A DNA stretch of 64,000 nt. Origin: Phyllostachys edulis. Its lineage: Eukaryota > Streptophyta > Magnoliopsida > Poales > Poaceae. Every line of letters begins with the position of its first letter. Position 1 is the first letter of the stretch. The stretch lies in NCBI GenBank assembly GCA_036346405.1, contig CM070559.1, forward strand, positions 43,031,518-43,095,517, written 5' to 3'. The translations under genes were made by a program, and so were the position numbers. This document shows, in pieces, positions 11,820 through 24,330 of this stretch. Under the pieces are notes generated by a model. That model made no database searches. It saw only the letters and a program-made list of their open reading frames with translations, and had not been told where the DNA came from.

Positions 11820-12000
11820 TTACATGTCGCAGATAAGTCCCAATGATGTTGTCATTCCAAAGAGAACTCCCAACACAATTGTAAAAAGGTTATCGTATAT
11901 AACAGTGGACAAACAGGACAAAGACACTTTACCACTGTTTGGAGGACGTCAAAGCTGGAAACAAAAGGAGGAAAGCTTTAAATTGAATGCTACTATGAAG
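11820..12000 (+). pseudogene. DUF616 (TOD1/MUCI70-type) exon fragment
   Basis: An exon-like segment lies between a TGCCAG acceptor (to 11819) and a GTACCT donor (from 12001). The frame gives about 60 residues with DTLPLFGGRQSWKQ and ESFKLNATMKV. From family memory this resembles the beginning of the DUF616 domain (PF04765) of plant Golgi glycosyltransferase-like proteins such as TOD1/MUCI70, where an FGG..(W/L)..R..SF motif precedes a VHCGF motif. The next exon was not found downstream, so it looks like a captured single exon inside the CACTA element. The family call is moderate: it rests on one motif. Confidence 0.5.
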
Positions 12001-13201
12001 GTACCTACTTACCTTTATTATATGTGTATAAGCTCCCTTATCTTATTAACTCCTAATATATTGTGTTTCAATTAAGTAGCAAAGAGTGTTAAAGGTGGAA
12101 TCATTAGCTACATTTTCTATGATTCAGTGGGTTTGTCACTGAAATATGTACATATTTTTGTTCACTTCTAGATGAGTGGGTCTGGTATCAAAGCACATAC
12201 ATGACTCTAATGCAGGAATTCCCCGCATCGACACATACTCGAGCTATCCCACGATGAGGAGCCTCCCATGCCTTCACACTGACTCCCTCACCCGCCTTTC
12301 CGTCCCCGACCTTCCTCGTCCGGCACCGAGTTCAATGCCCTGATTGCCCGCATCCACACCTAGAGGGTGCCGCCGCCTGATCCACACGTCTTTGTCTGAA
12401 AGTGAAGCGGCGCCATGGATTCCTGCACTTTTGCTCAAGGTTTCTCAAAATTACGGTTCGTTTGCACTCTTGTATCGGTGGTCAAGTATTAAGGTGATTT
12501 AATGAAGTTGAACATTTACATTTGTTTTAAATAATTGCTACTTAGTTCGATTCAAGAACCGGTTTACGGTTTTCACCCGCATAAGGTATTCTTTCGATAG
12601 TTGCATTTACAATCCTTCGATTATATCAATTTGAGTATCAATTTCAGAGGAAGTTTGATCTCAGTGGGTGATTGATTAGCACCAACCAAGATGATGTGAT
12701 AGCGTACCATTTGGCATGGGGCTATGAGCATATAACACTCGAAGCACTTCTGCAATGCAATATCCATGTTTTGTCTGCTCATGTTTAATGAGTTTGCCTC
12801 TTCTCTTTTTAGGGATCATCATGTACACCAAAATATAAAGAGGATGTAAAGGAAAAAAATAGGTATAACTTTCGAACTTCAGTAGGAACTGGATAACTTT
12901 ACTGGGCAGGAGGATGGGAATTGAGAGATCTTGCACATTTTCCACCAATACATGACCCTCGCCATATGCATGACCACTGTTAATACTATTATAGTTAAGA
13001 TATCTTCATAGATTCCTTCTCAAATCTCCAAATGATTTAGGTGCAAATATATCAGTTAAAGTTGATTGATCTAGACCTTTGTCTGCTAGGTAGGTCATAC
13101 AAATGGATTGCACCATTTTGTAACTATAGATGATTTTGATTGATTAAACCTTGCATACTCACCTGTTTTGTGATGGTTTAAGTGTTATTGCTCAAAATAT
13201 A

Positions 13202-13327
<126 letters not shown>

Positions 13328-13689
13328 TAGTGAGTTTTCCTTGTGTGTCCTATTCGCTGTCATTGGTCCTTATATCCTCTTTTACATGTTAGTGATGAGA
13401 TATTAAGATGGACTTATCAGCCATTTTAAGCTAAATCAAATTACAGTGTGAGGTTACGTTATTTTGTAATGCTTCACATATGGTTCCCACGATGAGCGCA
13501 CGTAACAAATGCTCCACATGATGAGCGCACATAACATGCATAATATTTGGTGCAGCATTAAGGTTTTTGTTGCAATGCATGGGCACCCTACTAGTGATAG
13601 GATAATAGTGAAGTCTTCTTGTTTTCGACGAACCCAAGAAACAAAAATACAATTGTGGCCAAAGGAGGTTTAGTGAGCAAAGATAAAAA

Positions 13690-13987
13690 CACGTGTGGTT
13701 GGAGGAGACATGCTTGGAGATAAATATTTTGGAGTTGCTATTCACGCTGTTACAAATATTGGGAATGAAAGATTGCTTAGACCATATGAAAATATACGTA
13801 CAGTAAGAGATGCTATTGGTTGTGTTGTTGCTTGGCCTCGATCATATGTAAGTCCATTTTTATATAATCATTGAGTACATTCCAATGTATGATAGTAGCT
13901 TAAACTGTATTATTCATAATAACCTTTGCGCTTTTTAGGTCAAAAGAGCTAAGAAAACAGCTTTAAATCGGTCACAAAACAACCTGG
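13690..13987 (+). pseudogene. CACTA transposon protein, C-terminal fragment (two exons)
   Basis: Plus-strand frame with GGDMLGDKYFGVAIHAV, then RLLRPYENIRTVRDAIG and VVAWPRSY up to a GTAAGT donor near 13850. A second short exon (about 13940-13987) gives VKRAKKTALNRSQNNL. The pattern LGDxYFGV..(L)..PY.....V..A.G..VAWP is the conserved C-terminal part of proteins encoded downstream of TNP2 in plant CACTA elements. The rest of the gene is absent or unrecognisable here. The fragment shows the element derived from an autonomous copy by internal loss. Confidence 0.65.
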
Positions 13988-14479
13988 TATGTTACATTAT
14001 TCTAATTTCATCAAATAGACTTGTCATCTTACACTTTTCTAACCAGGACATTTATTTCTTTTTCAACCGGCTTTGCAGGATAATTGAGGACTACAAAGAG
14101 AATGCAACGGAGATGGAGGAGCTAATGTATTAGTTTTTCCCTAGACAAAGCTTATGGATAGATTCCAACTATTTAGAATATTTTCCTGATGTATCTGCAC
14201 CTTTTTTATATGGATGTTTGATTCAGTTGTGAACTCCACTTGTTGTAAATTCAAATATTTGTTGTTGCTATGAAGTGCATGCATGCTCTACAGTTTTCTT
14301 AGTTTGCTAATTGTGAGAATATGATGCTTCCATGTGAAGAAATGTGCTCTACTGTTTTCTAGGTTTTTTTTTGGTGAGGTGGAATAATGTCTTCATATGA
14401 CGATATATGTTTCCGTTTGTAGCAAAATGCGCGATTCAAATTCGAAATAATCCAATTAAATTTGAAATATATTTGTTTC

Positions 14480-14877
14480 ACAGTAAGATGCCCAAAAGAC
14501 GCTTTTGCGTACCTAGAGACGTATATAACGTCTCTACAAAATGTGTATAAATTGTGCGCACATGAATTGAATAAATTTGTAAAAGCGTCTCTAAGTTTGT
14601 TGGCACGCAAATCGAACGTGTCTATATCAGTAAAGACGTTATGTAAGTGTATATACTAAAACGTCTCTACATACATAGACATGAATTTTAACGTCTTTGT
14701 AAAGCATCTTATATCCTGTACACATGTTTTACAAGCGTCTCTACGGTTCTTGACACGGTTCATGGGGAGATGCTCCAAGAACACTTTATAAAAACGGCTC
14801 TACGGTCCTCTAGAGATGAAATAACACGTATCTAGCCTATAGATTGGACGTTTCTACATGGATGTTGTGTTGTAGTG
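14480..14877. repeat. Right subterminal repeats and terminus of the 10.6-kb CACTA
   Basis: Repeated AACGTCTCTAC / AGCGTCTCTACGG / AAGACGCTTTTG words in both orientations lead to the terminus TTGTGTTGTAGTG at 14877. The CGTCTC core is the complement of the GAGACG core at the left end. Confidence 0.85.
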
Positions 14878-15424
14878 ACCCTTGAACGTACGGTGGGACA
14901 CCGAACCCAGAGGAGCTCTGCCCTGCGTACGCTCCAAACTCTAGCTGCCATAATCCATACCTTGACGACGTGTACTGCTCCCTAGTAGGAGCTAGGAGGC
15001 CCGTGTCATCATTATCATTAGTGGGGGTGAACTGGCCATCACCCCCACGGTCAATTAAAGGCTGCAAGACGGAATAGTGTTAGTACAAATAAACACTCGG
15101 GACATGGACTGAGAATCTTGTACCTCCCAGATGTGCAGTGTAGATGACCGACAGGGAGCGCTAGTCGCGGACGGTAGAAGTGATTCATCCCGACGAACCT
15201 GCGGCGGGAGAACGACATGATGTTAGCGCAACGTAAGACATAACTAAAAAACGCAACGTAGATTTGTACATAACTTACCTCCCTGCCGATTTGGCCCGCG
15301 GATGACTGACAGGGAATTGAACGCTACGACACCGGCCGGACTCACTAGGTCGTGGTGACCTAGCGGGTGAGCATGGCCCCACCACTTGGTGCCCGATGCG
15401 CAGGACGTCATCCGTCGAACGACC
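14878..15424 (-). mobile_element. PMD/MULE-like element copy A, segment 2 (with PMD exons)
   Basis: Closely similar to copy B between about 50390 and 50935. Begins with TSD ACC and continues the 42-bp coding repeat that the CACTA element split. On the minus strand it carries part of the last PMD exon (acceptor CTTGCAG just above 15058, frame with GGDGQFTPTNDNDDTGL), the small third exon and part of exon 2. It ends with CGACC (15420-15424), the TSD of the giant LTR insertion. Minor indels relative to copy B indicate a decayed gene. Confidence 0.85.
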
Positions 15425-16631
15425 TGTCAGACCTCAAATTTGGAACTTGGGATCTACTGTGTATATTTGTGCCATTCCCTGGATCAGTAGCTGGCACACA
15501 CAGTTACATTGTTGGTTCAAATACATATCATGAGAATGTAAAGTTATTGCATAATATTAAATAAAGCGTAAATATACCTTACGGCTTTTGATTTGCAAAA
15601 TGGCCGGGCAGGTCAAATACTTTTCAGAAAACAGCAGCGGAAGTAGAATCAGAGTAAAAAATGTGGAACCCTCACGATATGCCCACCGGCATTCAACTGT
15701 GGGCTCGTGACCTAGTTCTTGGGCTTCTTGATCTTCAGTCTTGTCCAATGCTCATATTTATCCCTGTAGTCTTCTTTTGTGCTTACTGACTAAAAGAATG
15801 TAAATAGCGAGCATGAGTACACAACTGTACTCGCGAGCCAATACACAATGCAATTATTGTCGATGCAAGGCTAATCAAAGGAAAGGCTTATGGTTTTTTT
15901 TATTTTGCACAAAGCCATTTCTTGAAATATATTAAGTAATAGCAAATCCTGAGACTTAGCATTTTACTAACACAAGTTTTATAAACTGAGTTTTTGTTCG
16001 TAAAGTACTAGCGGAGATTCCATCTCTTATACCATTGAGTGAGTACGTCCACTCAATGCTCAGGCTATCCCCGACCAGGATTTCTCAACTCTCTGGATTC
16101 CAACCTCAACATTTCCAATTGCTGGGCTCAAACCCACCCTTTTCATTCCACACACACACCCCAATGGTTTTATAAAAAGGAAAGCTATATCAAGCAAGTT
16201 CTCAGTATCGCTCTTGACCATGAGCATGGCTATCTAGATAGTTTTCTTACTCTGCAGAGTTTGTACACTTTACCCACAAGAGATAAATCAACTTATACTG
16301 ACCCGACACACTTCCGTAGGTGTGTGGCTAATGTTGATTATCGCAAGGCCTTTACATTGCCCCACCTCTTTGCAACTTCGCACCGCTAGGTATCACCTCC
16401 TTCGTGCTCTCCCCGTTCCATCCCGGAGGTCTCCCTTTAGTGCCGTGCGGTAACCGCGACTTTGTTCTCCCCCGTCTATCCACCCGCATCCACCAACGTC
16501 GAAGCCACGCTGAGGCAAAACAAATTAGTTAGCCTGGTCGTATGTGTTACCGACCTGTGGTTGTACTGTTTTACATGAGCGGTCATTACAGATTCGGTCC
16601 TTAATTGACTTGGGCGGTATATCCACATACC

Positions 16632-16633
<2 letters not shown>

Positions 16634-16666
<33 letters not shown>
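16634..16666. repeat. (CT)n microsatellite
   Basis: About 16 uninterrupted CT dinucleotides inside the giant LTR. Confidence 0.95.
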
Positions 16667-16669
<3 letters not shown>

Positions 16670-17551
16670 CCCCCGGCACTAGCCACTCTTTCCAGCCGCC
16701 CAAGTCGAAATCTGTTTTCCAGGTTTTCTTTTGTTTTCAAAATAACCTTTAGTCCAACATACCAGCCAGGCTCCTAGTCTCAACTGCCTAATATCATTTT
16801 CAAAGGTTTGATTGATGTCGGGCAACTTAATGCCCGAATGACAGTGTATCTAAGCAAGGCTAAGCATGACACTTAGATACAGACTTATAACTAGTATGTT
16901 AACTATTAGTTCTATAGTGACAAGGATAGTGTCCAAGTTCAAGGATTGGAAGTTTATATACAATTATTGTTAAGGCATTAACTATGAGCTAGACCAATAT
17001 AATTGTATAAAACATAGCGATGCAATTTCATAATTTAAAACAATATAATTGCAAACAGTAGGTGCAAGATGATCAGAGTATTGACTCTCCTCGCTCAATA
17101 TTCTGATGAGGCTCAATATTCTGATATTCACCTTTCTCGACATTCTGATAATAATCCCGCTCAACATGCTGATAATCTTCCTATCCAATGCTCGGACAAT
17201 CTTGATTTCGGTCTTGTTCTTGTGGGGATTGTTGTCCCATCACAGCGTCAGAGTCTAACTACGTAGTATACGATTAAATCCAAGAGCGACTGTAAACATT
17301 CAAATGAAATCCAATAAATCCAAATACATACAAACAGAAAGAAATACTTCGAATTAAAGTAAACACATCTAACGGTACTTTGAAAGGCGTATTATTTCAG
17401 ATGAGACTAATTCATAATCATTTAGAGTTGATGAAGAAAATACTTCAGACGAAGTATAACCGAGGAAGTTGATGAAGGAAATACTACAGACAAAAGTATA
17501 TCCACCGATAATTGGAAAGAAGGAAATTCTTCACACCAAAGTAGATAATTC

Positions 17552-17553
<2 letters not shown>

Positions 17554-17592
<39 letters not shown>
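17554..17592. repeat. (AG)n microsatellite
   Basis: About 19 AG dinucleotides in the giant LTR, some 100 bp before the Tat insertion site. Confidence 0.95.
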
Positions 17593-17595
<3 letters not shown>

Positions 17596-17691
17596 TTCAC
17601 AGAAACATTCCTCACTGATTAACTGGATGGGAGATATTACCTGGTTAGGTAATACTCTTTGATCTACTCTCGAATTATGAATGATCCTTCT

Positions 17692-18380
17692 TGTCGACGA
17701 TCGAATCGCCGATCTTATGAAAATGAAAGAGGAAAATGACGTGAAATATCTTGGGATGGAATGGGGGCCGCTCTTTATTGATATGAACTGGATTTACAAG
17801 ACCTGACTAGGAACTACCCTAAATACACTGAATGTGAGGAATGTTTAACTAGGTAATCAGGCTTAGACTCTTAAGTCTAAGACTGACTATCTTGCTTTTA
17901 ATTCCACCGCTTAGACTCCTGTTCTGTTATTTTTCGTCTCTTGTCCCGTCCCTTCGTCTTCTGCACTCTACCCTTAAATAACTCCCGAAGAGGTGGCGCT
18001 TATCGGAGAAGGCGTCCTCGTGAAACGTTACGATCGGTTTGGAGCGGTAAGGCGCTTAACAAAGTGCCAACTTCCTTGTGGTTGTCTATGAGATGCTTAA
18101 CCGTAGGGTAGTTAATTGTCAGTGTCTCAGGATTATATCATCGCACGGTTTGGAACATAGAACACGTGTTCCATTCATCATACTGAAGAAATGCCGGTTC
18201 ATAGCTTTTTCAGTACCACCGGTCGAGCCTAGGCACAAAGCCTTGTCCGACCAGGGTACCCATCGTGTAACCTCTGGAATCCTCACGACCAGTGAGGTCG
18301 TTAGCCTTAAGGGTTACGACTATGAAGACATATGGTCTTTTATGTATTAAATTAATACATAGAGGTTTTAATCCTCGTCA
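17692..18380 (-). repeat. 3' LTR of the Tat element
   Basis: TGTCGACGATCG...AATCCTCGTCA, 689 bp. Pairs with 32991-33702 along its whole length, apart from scattered substitutions and a few short indels. A near-perfect inverted pair, TATGTATTAA / TTAATACATA around one central base, lies near its plus-strand right end in both LTRs. TATTTAAG on the minus strand (around 17975-17985) is a TATA candidate. Confidence 0.96.
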
Positions 18381-18394
18381 GTTAGCCCCCAAAC
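18381..18394 (-). promoter_or_regulatory. Polypurine tract of the Tat element
   Basis: On the minus strand GTTTGGGGGCTAAC abuts the 3' LTR. A G-run of this kind next to the LTR primes plus-strand DNA synthesis in LTR retrotransposons, and its position fixes the element's orientation. Confidence 0.85.
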
Positions 18395-18574
18395 ATTAAA
18401 TGAACAATTCGTATGTATACCTTTTTCCGATGAAGTCGTATCGGGTGGACTCTCTTTTAATGTCATGATATACGAGGTAGTTTGTGATCACTTTAAAGTT
18501 GAGAACTTGCCTTGGGAACCGAAGAGTTTTTCTGTCCGTTTGAATAAAAGAAGCTTTTCTGTCCAAACAAGAAT

Positions 18575-21460
18575 CTGATCAAATGGAGATCGGCGATCAG
18601 AGAGCACTTTCCGAGCCGCGAAGATGGGGAAATCCCCGTTTTCCTCGCCTACATCGAATGTGGGCTGAGGTTGCCGGTACACAAATTCCTCCTCCGCGTT
18701 CTTGAGTATTACGAAGTGAAACTGGTAAATTTGGCTCCGAATTCCATCGCCAATATTAGCATTTTCACCTATTTCTGTGAGGCATACTTGGGAGTGCCAC
18801 CGAATTTGAGGCTCTTCAGGTATTTCTACCGAATGGTGATGGGGAGATCCACAGCGACTCTTGGAGAATGTACATTGCGCCTTCACGACGGGAAGGCCAA
18901 TGAGTACATCCATATGTACTCGAAATCCTCGTGGTCGCTATGGAAGAAGAACTGGTTCTACATGACGATTCTGAGACGATGGCCTCTACTTGGCGGATTA
19001 GAGCAAATGAAAACCCCAAGTGGAGGAAAACCGTGGAGAAGGCAGGGGTGGTCGGAAGATAGGTGGATGCCATCCATGACCTGCGAGTCAAGGGCTTGAC
19101 CTCCAGGCATGTGGTGAGGGATTTCACCAAGCGTTAGATTAGCCCTCTGAAGCTTCGAACTCATTCCCTGGTTTGGTCCATTGGTCGTGATGAAGCTATC
19201 TCAGGAGGTGGTAAGTCTTTGAGATAAACTCCGACCAGTATTTTTTATTTGATTAATGTACTACCTTAAAACCTGTCCATGTTTTGTTTTCTCTCCTTTT
19301 CTTTTAAAGGTCTTTCCCCTGAGGAAATTAGAGAACAGATTAGGTTGATCTGTATAAGGGAGCCTGGAGAGAAGGCTGGATTCCCTGAAATCTTGGCCAT
19401 AGCTCCTACTGAAGAGAAACTGGCAAGGCTTAAGGTAGATAATAAAAAATTCCTTTTTATCATGTATATATATTCTCCGAACAAATTTTTGATCATACTC
19501 TATTTTTGTAGTCGGTCGGATTGCAAATCACACAAACTGGTGAGGATCAACATCCCACCGTGGTTCCGACTGACTCGTGCCCGGATGCACTGGAAGAAGA
19601 TGAATCTCTTGAGGTAATAGAACATTTCAGATGGATATATATATGCAGTTTAGATAAAAGATTTCATCATCTAACCAAATTCGTTTTGTGATTTAAGTGG
19701 AGAAGGTCAAGGCCGGATGGTGCGTGTCGCAGAGGTCAGACCCCAAACCGCCGTTCACGATCGACAGCTTGTTATCAAAACAACTAGTCTCAAGGTTGGT
19801 GAAACCACTCGTCCCACCGATGGTCAAGGACACAATCTTTGAGGAATCGACGAGGGCATCGCTTGACATCTTGTTGGAGGATGCAACGGATTTGACCAAC
19901 CTGCCGGTTCGTAACCGCAAAATCGAAGAAAAGAAAAGGAAGGGTGACGGCACAGAGTTTACTCTTCCGCGCTTTAAAGTCAAATCTCAGAAACTAACTA
20001 GGTATGTACAAATGAAAGTGGTCGTATAAGCGCATACCTCTAATAATTTCTTGATGATTTGATGTTTTGAACTTCCTTCTTGGATTTGCATAGGTCTTCC
20101 GTGTTCTCGTTGTTTCGACTGACTCCTCTTGAGGACCAGGCACTCGTGGAGGTCCATGACCAGACCACTTCCCAGGACAGAGTTCCTGAGGATAAAGTGA
20201 TCGAAGAAGCCCCCGAGCAGGTGTCAAGGCCAATGGTCAAGTTGGATCCAGTGGTGGTTCTAACTCCTTCTGCGGAGGTAGATGCCCCTAAAGGCCCTCA
20301 ACAGGTTCCGACCAATGTTGGTAATCCTTCTCAACCTGACAAGTTTCCTTTTCACCCCCGATTTATCGAGGATAAAGAGCTTGACGAGGCATGGGGAAAA
20401 ATATCGGATCATGAAATCAAAATGCATCCTGATTCAATATTTGGCGGTTATAATGATTTGGCGATCCGGGTAAGTATCTACGACCAATCCCATAGTACTT
20501 CTCAAAAGTTTACAAGGAACTTAAAGAGAAAAAAGACTATTTGTGCAGCATCTGGTCGAGAACTTTGCTGTGGTCGGAGGACTAACCCAGCGAATTAAGG
20601 ACTTGGAGCAAAAACACTCCGAATTGGAAAGTAAGAACTTTCCACTTAACCTTTTTATTTCTTCAATACTTTTCCCTTCGCAAATTATTCTCCCTTATCG
20701 TATTTGATAGATTTGGAGAAAATAAAAGAAGAGATCGTGGCTGAGAAAGCCGTGACGACCGCTTGAAGAAGAAATTAAAGCTAAGGATCCATTGATCGCC
20801 GGTTTATTTACCATCAAAGAATGAAACACTTAACAAAAGAATCAAGATAATATATCGTAAATTTGACTTATTATCTTCCTTCAATTATGTTTGTGTTTAT
20901 CAATCGTTTCACTCTTGTAGAGCAAATGCAAACGCTGGACAGAGCAAAGAAGACTCTGAAATTTGAGCAGGATAAGGAGGCGGCTCTTGTGCAAAATATT
21001 GATGAAAAGATTCTATTTTTGAACAAGATGATCTTTGATATGGGATCAGGATCAAGTCTGCCTACTTTAAGAGATCCAATAGAGAAAATGAACTACTTGG
21101 GTCAACTTCTAGAGGATCTTAAAAATTTGCTCAAGACTACTCTAAGAACTATGCCTGCACTATGAAAGCGGCGTTGCTAGTGGAGTTAGTTTTGCTTTGG
21201 CAAAACTAAAGGCTTCCGACCCCTCCATTAATCTCCAAGCTGTTGAGGATGACTTCAACTAGCTACCTGACGAGGCGTCCAAATTCATGGAAGAACTCGG
21301 GCCACTCGGAGACAAAGTTGTAGAGGAGATGGAGGTCGGATCTCCATCAAGCGAAGAATTAGTCCGAAATATTTCTAGAGTAGGCCCTGCAAATGTAAAA
21401 ATATTAAATATGTATAAAACTTACCTTTTATGTCGCTTAACAATGCTTTTGTTTATCCTG
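18575..21460 (+). pseudogene. Antisense extra ORF of the Tat element (PF04195-type, multi-exon)
   Basis: Runs opposite to gag-pol, between pol and the 3' LTR. The first exon (about 18575-19210) codes GLRLPVHKFLLRVLEYYEV, then LAPNSIANISIFTYFCEAYL and GVPPNLRLFRYFYRM. This is the pattern of the plant 'putative gypsy-type transposon' domain (PF04195, from memory). Later open segments fit separate exons: about 19308-19434 (GLSPEEIREQIRLICI), 19698-20000, 20094-20470, 20548-20630 (IKDLEQKHSELE), and 20920-21165, which is heptad-like and probably coiled coil. A frameshift lies near 19080 and stops are scattered, so it is decayed. Function is unknown; antisense ORFs at this place are known in several Tat elements. 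Confidence 0.6.
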
Positions 21461-21479
21461 CTTGACTTTTAAAATTTCA

Positions 21480-22305
21480 TATATTTTCTAGCCCCGAACG
21501 CTTTATAGTAGAAGAACTTTACTATACAAGCGGTAGCCAAGAAACGTAATGAAAGTCGAAACCATTTTTTGAAGGTATGTCTTGATGTTAAGACAAAACT
21601 GATCGTTGTAATACTAGGAAATCACTGTAGTCGGAACTAGCGTATGATTTCGACTAGTTATAGATCCTTGCTTGTCATAATTGAAATACTAATCAAAAAT
21701 TGTATATGGTCGGAAAAAAGACCTTGTTGTATCTGACATAAGAAGAAATGCAAAAATGTGTGCAACAAATTATAAGTGAACTTTGTTTATATCTATTATC
21801 CCAAAGTCTGGTCGGAAGGAATGCTTAGACCTGAAGTCATATAACATATTTCGTGAAACGTGTTCAAGCTCTCTATCCGACTGGTACCGAGGATCGTAAG
21901 AAAAGAACCGTCAGTAGGAAGCTCCTTCCAGTGGGCAGAACCACGTGCGAAAAAGGAGAGACTTCGACTAGGAGGCTTTCCGTGTCCCGACTAGTAGCCA
22001 GACAAGAGCAGAGCAGAATCTTGAAATAATGAAATATAATCTTCATAATCTTGAGCATATCATTCAGTATATAAAGTTATTTTGTATGATGCTCTGATTA
22101 CTCATACATTTCTTTAAGAAAAGAATGTTGTCGCGCGTGGGAATCATTTAGAGAATGCTCATGACTAGGACCAATACAGCGTATGACATAGAAGTCGTTG
22201 CCATAGAGTAACAGAGATCCTTGAAAAAGGATGTCGGAGAGAAGATTGTCTTCTCTGACCAGTTTAAATTAACAATAATGAACGACCAGAGTATAGGTGT
22301 GTGTG

Positions 22306-22387
<82 letters not shown>

Positions 22388-22480
22388 CAAGGTTACTCTT
22401 CTTAATAAATAAATGAATTTATTGAAATTGAAACAATTGTAAGAATGTAAAATAATTAAACATAGAACTTACTCAATTGA
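21480..22480. other. Tat spacer between antisense ORF and pol, with (GT)n(AT)n microsatellite
   Basis: AT-rich spacer with no coding signal. It contains a compound repeat: about 9 GT units ending near 22314, then about 34 AT units (22316-22383). Such spacers are usual in Tat elements downstream of pol. Confidence 0.6.
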
Positions 22481-22499
22481 TCAATGTTCCAAGAATTTG

Positions 22500-23865
22500 A
22501 CAAAATTTGCCCATCAGATATAGCTAGTCATACAGAACCTGGTCGAGTGACTTTGACCACAGTGTAAGGACCTTCCCACTTGGGAGAAAGTTTATTACGA
22601 TTTGCTTGGTTCTGAATTTTTCTGAGAACTAGATCACCTACAGCAAGGCTGCGAGGTTGCACCTTACGACTATAATACCTTCGCATGGCTTGTTGATAGA
22701 CTGCTAATCGTACAAGGGCTTGGTTTCGTCGTTTTTCAAGGAAATTGACATCGTCCAGTCTTCGTTCATTCTGATCGTTTTCATTAAAACAATCAGTTCA
22801 AGCAGAGCCAATTTTTAGTTCTGGAGGAAGCATGGCTTCAGCACCATAAACCAAAAAGAATGGTGTTTCACCGGTCGCACGACTGGTCGTGGTTCGGACA
22901 GCCCATAATACAGATGGGAGTTCTCGAACCCAAGCTCCTGACCGTTTGATTAACTAGTCGAATACTCGACGCTTGATCCCTTGCATAATGATACCATTAG
23001 CTCATTAATCGCCTCCGCTGTTTCACGATGAGCAATGTATAAAATAAACTTTGACACCAAGTTCATCGCAGAATTCTTGGAATTGATTGCTAGAGAACTG
23101 GGCATCATTATCTGTGATTATACGACTGGGTACACCAAATCATATGATCACATTTTTCATGAGGAATCTCTTAGCGGCCTCAGTTGTTGTTTTAACAAGC
23201 GCTCGCCTCGATCCATTTTGTAAACGTGTCAATCATGACGAAAAGGAATTCAAGCCCCGGTGCTCTTGGGAAAGGTCCCGAATGTCCAATCCCCAGGTTG
23301 CAAAAGGCCAAGAAAGAGGAATTATTTGTAAGGCTTGTGCTGGCTGATGTACTTGTCGACTATGAAACTGATATTGTACGCACTTCTTCACAAGTTCTTT
23401 TGCATCATGAAGGGCAGTTGGCCAGTAATATCCTTGCTTGAAGGCTTTACCGACTAGAGTTCTGTAGGAATGATGTGCTCCACAGACTCCTTCATGGATT
23501 TCGGTTAGCAACTTAATGCCATCCGTTTGAGATATGCATATCATCAACACTCCATGAGATCCTCGTTTATACGAGATACGTTCGATTAGAGTGTATGATT
23601 TGGCTTTTCGTGCTATTCGATCAGCCTCTACATCATCTTCCAGAATTATGTCATGCTGAAGATAATTGTAGATCGATGTCATCCAGTCTCTACCTTGATC
23701 GTGACAGCGCCAACCGTCAATGACCTGTGGAGCATCCATGTTCCTTTGATCAGTTTGTACGACCTGTAAAGAATCATGTATGTTCTCGGAAGGCTTGACT
23801 ACTGAGGGTGAATCGAGTTGCTCGAGAAAAACTTCGGGCGGGATGGTCGACCTCGTGGAGGCCAT
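22500..23865 (-). pseudogene. Tat pol: integrase
   Basis: The minus-strand frame opens with a linker, then the zinc-binding segment HEGVCGAHHSYRTL...GYYWPTALHDAKELVKKC. The second Cys of the usual CxxC is replaced (CVQYQF), so the finger is probably damaged. WGLDI (around 23285) starts the catalytic core. Further on, in shifting frames, come a TDN motif, SVLWAVRTT and ATGETPFFLVYG, all conserved in plant gypsy integrases, and a C-terminal KWEGPYTV-like end near 22560. Several stops and frame changes interrupt it. Role when intact: inserts retrotransposon cDNA into the genome. Confidence 0.8.
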
Positions 23866-23899
23866 TCGTGCTAACCGGTTCCGCCGAAAGTTTTCCTTT

Positions 23900-24330
23900 C
23901 TAGGAATATGTTGATCCGAAACCGAAGAAGTGCTTTTCGAGTTTCCGTACTTCCGCCAGATAAGATGACATCTTGGTACTCGAGCATTGATACTCTTTCC
24001 CTACTTGATTCGCTACTAGTTGAGAATCGCCTTTCACTAGTAATCTGTGAATCCCGAGCGAACGAGCTGCTCGGAGTCCTGCCAGTAAACCTTCATATTC
24101 TGCCACATTATTTGTGGCAGAAAAAATTAAATAGATGGCGACTTGATATGTTCGCCAAGAGGGATATCAAAACCACTCCAAATTTCGATCCTTTTAACAT
24201 CAAGGAACCATCAAAGTACATTGTCCACTCGTGGTGTTTGTACTCGGCCCTTGGGTGGGTTCGTGGTTTGTCCATTCGGTAATAAATTCGCTATTGCTCG
24301 ACTTTATTGTTGTTCGTGAAATAAAATGGA
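23900..24330 (-). pseudogene. Tat pol: second (archaeal-type) RNase H
   Basis: Minus strand. YFDGSLMLKGSKFGVVL near the N-terminus (around 24200) carries the first catalytic Asp. Then follow AEYEGLLAGLRAARSLGI with its catalytic Glu and LLVKGDSQLVANQV with another Asp. The order YFDG..AEYE..LLAGL..GDSQLV is the aRNH pattern that Tat elements carry in addition to the retroviral RNase H. There is a frame shift between the first and second parts. It follows RT and the first RNase H and precedes integrase. Confidence 0.8.

Larger units (their letters stand above)
15425..17691 (-). mobile_element. Giant solo LTR 3, part 1
   Basis: Left end TGTCAGACCTC follows TSD CGACC. The other end, ...GGGATGTTACA, is at 41734 and is followed by CGACC again. 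After removal of nested insertions the LTR is about 5.6 kb, with no internal domain and no second LTR. On the minus strand it reads TGTAACATCCC...GAGGTCTGACA, the usual terminal style of long grass Ty3/gypsy LTRs (Tekay/Del-type is a guess). Contains the block shared with the other giant LTRs (about 15800-16790: ACTCGCGAGC, CTCTGCAGAG, TTTACCCACA), a (TC)n run at 16634-16666 and a (GA)n run at 17554-17592. Interrupted at 17692 by the Tat element. Confidence 0.85.
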
